51,807 nucleotides of DNA. Source: Paraburkholderia bannensis. GTDB lineage: Bacteria > Pseudomonadota > Gammaproteobacteria > Burkholderiales > Burkholderiaceae. The notes below the pieces were generated by a model, which saw only the letters and a list, made by a program, of their open reading frames with translations, did not search any database and had not been told where the DNA came from. The position numbers were made by a program, and so were the translations under genes. Positions 51,679 through 51,807 of the stretch are shown here, piece after piece. Location of the stretch: contig NZ_JACHBW010000032.1 in assembly GCF_014200455.1 (NCBI RefSeq), positions 1-51,807 on the forward strand, read 5' to 3'. Position 1 is the first letter of the stretch. The number at the start of each line of letters is the position of its first letter.

Positions 51679-51807
51679 GAAATACTTGCGCTACCCCCTT
51701 GCGGCCCGCAGCGGGTAGCGCTAAGATTCGCCCCCTTCGCTGTTCAGCCTTACCGGCAGCGAAGCCTGCCGCGAGAAACGGCGGGTCGCTCCGGCGGCAT
51801 CTTTTCC
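51679..51807. other. Non-coding right edge
   Basis: 129 bp after the hydrolase gene. No ORF, no convincing terminator or promoter recognised before the window ends. Confidence 0.3.

Overview
The window looks like chromosomal DNA from a Burkholderiaceae bacterium, most likely a Paraburkholderia/Burkholderia/Caballeronia-type species. It is GC-rich and densely coded, with clear house-keeping genes. The PaaABCDE cluster with its TetR regulator, the fused indolepyruvate oxidoreductase, the NADP malic enzyme of MaeB type and the LpxO-like hydroxylase all fit that family. No insertion sequence, prophage, CRISPR array, rRNA or tRNA was recognised, so this reads as core genome. The species assignment is inference from gene content and protein flavour; no search was run.

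Layout. Positions 1-3400 hold the tail of a peptide ABC transporter ATPase, a TraB/GumN protein and a TPR-glycosyltransferase whose inter-domain linker is built from 13 in-phase 12-bp repeats resembling DnaA boxes. Positions 3600-7070 carry a family-2 glycosyltransferase and the 5-oxoprolinase operon pxpB-pxpC-pxpA. Positions 7290-13160 hold 5-formyl-THF cyclo-ligase, a lipoprotein lytic transglycosylase, an NDUFA9-like reductase, a glutathione S-transferase, the CCA-adding enzyme and a DUF2905 protein. Positions 13190-17040 hold a MidA-type methyltransferase, a pteridine-reductase-like SDR, folB and ttcA. Positions 17270-20540 hold glmU-glmS, the UDP-GlcNAc supply pair.

Positions 21000-28250 are more heterogeneous: a sirtuin, a degenerate CinA-like protein, an LpxO-like lipid A hydroxylase, an EamA permease, a small secreted basic protein, a 93-aa protein, a Mut7-C protein, a beta-hydroxyacid dehydrogenase and a receiver-like protein that has lost its phospho-acceptor Asp. 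Next comes a promoter-terminator unit without an ORF (28317-28412), the best candidate for an undescribed small RNA. Then follow argC, a flavodoxin-like protein, a PEBP protein, an RcsB-like response regulator, pyrE and an MFS transporter.

Positions 35000-50170 form a carbon/aromatic catabolism block: maeB, the fused 2-oxoacid:ferredoxin oxidoreductase (aryl-pyruvates to aryl-acetyl-CoA), hpd with a divergent Lrp-type regulator, a GNAT, a TetR regulator (paaR), a DUF1835 protein and paaABCDE (phenylacetyl-CoA epoxidation). A perfect 14-bp palindrome lies in the paaA promoter. A secreted SGNH hydrolase closes the window.

Most gene ends are punctuated by strong, often bidirectional, rho-independent terminators, which are listed individually. 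Many large antisense ORFs exist because of the GC-rich third-codon bias; they were rejected.
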